DNA of 64,000 nucleotides, taken from NCBI GenBank assembly GCA_036785325.1, contig JAXIVH010000017.1, forward strand, positions 9,057,489 through 9,121,488, in the 5' to 3' direction. The position numbers and the translations under genes are program-made. Position 1 is the first letter of the stretch, and every line of letters starts with the position of its first letter. This document shows positions 62,644 to 64,000 of this stretch, piece by piece. The stretch comes from Urophycis tenuis (taxonomy: Eukaryota; Chordata; Actinopteri; Gadiformes; Phycidae). A model generated the notes under the pieces. It worked only from the letters and a program-made list of their open reading frames with translations. It was not told the DNA's origin and did no database searches.

Positions 62644-64000
62644 GATATTGGCGAGTGCAACTGCCTTTGATCCCCTATTCAACTACCGAGTCGTTGGATG
62701 AGGTGGGGGGGGTCATCGAGATAACTCTAACGAACCTAACCGAGCCAGGGCCATCGAAAGAACGGGCTCTCTACACAACCCATTTATATTACCTTACCAA
62801 CTGTTATTCACAAAACGACCACTAGATGGAGGCGATGGACCACCACTGAAGAATCAAAAGAAGGCAACCAGCCTTTAACACAAAGACTAAAAACTCACTC
62901 CAGCTGTGATCCTCTTTATCTAAATAAATAAATAAACAAAAATGAATAAATAAATAGACTAAATAAATATACAAATATAAATAAATAAATTAAATATAGA
63001 TTACCTTACCAACTATTGCAATTACCTATTATTATTGTTATTATTATTATTACTTACCTATTAATGCAATTTCCCAACCTGGGAACAATAGAGTATTTCT
63101 ATTTCTATTTCTATAACTCTTCTTCACAAAACGACCACTAGGTGGAGACGACGCACCACCAGCGAGGAATCAAAAGAGGAGGAACAACCTTGAATACAAA
63201 GATTAAAACCCACTCCAGCTGTGAGTCTCTCGATGTATTTATTTACTAAAAAAATATATATTAAATATATATACTCCTCCCATCTCTTCTCCCCTGTCTT
63301 CCCTCATGGAAATGAGGGAGTTGGGGGAGATAGAGTGTACTAGCCCGATCCGGCGGGGGTGAGTTCAGTCCGTACAGACTGTCTCACCTTGACTCTACCT
63401 TCCTCAATCTCTAGCTCTAACTCTAACCCTAGGGATAACCTCAACCCCAACCCTAACCATAGGCCTAACCTTAGCCCTAACCCTAACTCAACCCTAACAC
63501 TAACCCTTACCTTGGCCCTAATCTTAACACTAACCTCAACCCCTAACCTTAGCCTTAACACTAACCCTAACCCCTACTCTAACTCTAACCCTAACCCCTA
63601 CTCTAACTCTAACCCTAAGCCTACCCTAACCTCCAACACTAACCCTACCCTAACTCTAACGCTAACCCTAACTCTAACCTTTGCCCTAACTTTAGCCCTA
63701 ACCCTAGCCTCAGCCATAACCCTAACCCTAACCTTAGCCCTAACCCTAACCTTAACCCTAACCCTAACCTTGGCCCTAACCTTAACACTAACCTCAAACC
63801 TAACCTTAACCCTAACCTCAGCCATAACCCTAACCCTAACTTTAGCCCTAACCCTAATTCTAGCCCTAACCCTAATCTTAACCATAACCTTAACCCTAAC
63901 CTTGGCCCTAACACTTAACCTAACCTTATCCATAACACTAACCCTAACCTCAACCCTAACCTTAACCCCAATCTCAGCCGTAACCCCAACCCTAACCTTA
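62644..64000 (+). repeat. Region C unit 18 (partial, cut by window end)
   Basis: Type B left half (CCGAGCC, GCCATCG, GTT) with CTCACC. It ends inside the telomeric block at the window edge, so the array continues to the right. Confidence 0.95.
63412..64000 (+). repeat. Degenerate telomeric block, unit 18 (truncated)
   Basis: First 589 bp of the block, cut by the window end. Confidence 0.95.

Overview
This is a eukaryotic, repeat-only window. I find no intact protein-coding gene, no rRNA or tRNA gene, and nothing prokaryotic. The vertebrate-type telomere motif (CCCTAA/TTAGGG), the GT-AG bounded exon-like fragments and the long AC microsatellites point to a vertebrate, most likely a fish. The fish call rests only on a remembered resemblance of the exon fragment to uncharacterised fish proteins. 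The window is probably subtelomeric or pericentromeric heterochromatin.

Region A (1-9084) is an uninterrupted head-to-tail satellite with a strict 214-bp monomer, about 42.4 copies, each with a HindIII site or a near version of it. Monomer variants recur every 4 monomers (856 bp), in 7-monomer blocks (1,498 bp), and in a 21-monomer super-unit (4,494 bp) that occurs almost twice. Most monomers carry a 17-bp word matching 7 of the 9 essential positions of the CENP-B box. A subset carries a perfect 6-5-6 dyad.

Region B (9085-16111) is the same satellite interrupted four times by a 0.97-1.01 kb non-satellite insert. Each insert replaces the same 17 bp of a monomer. The satellite spacers between inserts are exactly 3, 4 and 5 monomers minus 17 bp. 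Each insert holds a 504-bp exon-like segment between a splice acceptor and donor, broken by a frameshift and (in three of four copies) a TGA, followed by an AC microsatellite of variable length.

Region C (16112-64000) is a different tandem array of a roughly 2.77-kb unit: 17 units plus a partial one, all in the same orientation. Each unit contains, in order: a G-run; two diverged copies of a ~115-bp module, each with a CTCF-core-like word; AT-rich simple repeats; a short hairpin; about 0.86 kb of degenerate CCCTAA repeat; a CCCAGCATGC plus CCGGAA promoter-like module; and a GC-rich block with a 108-codon open frame that lacks an ATG. Two unit types (A and B) alternate over much of the array. 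Unit 2 has an internal deletion of about 0.7 kb. The degenerate telomeric block is the same in all units, so it was captured once and then amplified with the unit.

The most testable idea is that each region C unit is a subtelomeric module able to make UUAGGG-containing (TERRA-like) RNA leftward from the promoter-like module. The CTCF-like sites would organise the array. This is inference from motifs only. The long Thr/Leu-, Leu/Gly- and Arg/Val-rich open frames over the telomeric blocks are artefacts of the 6-bp period.
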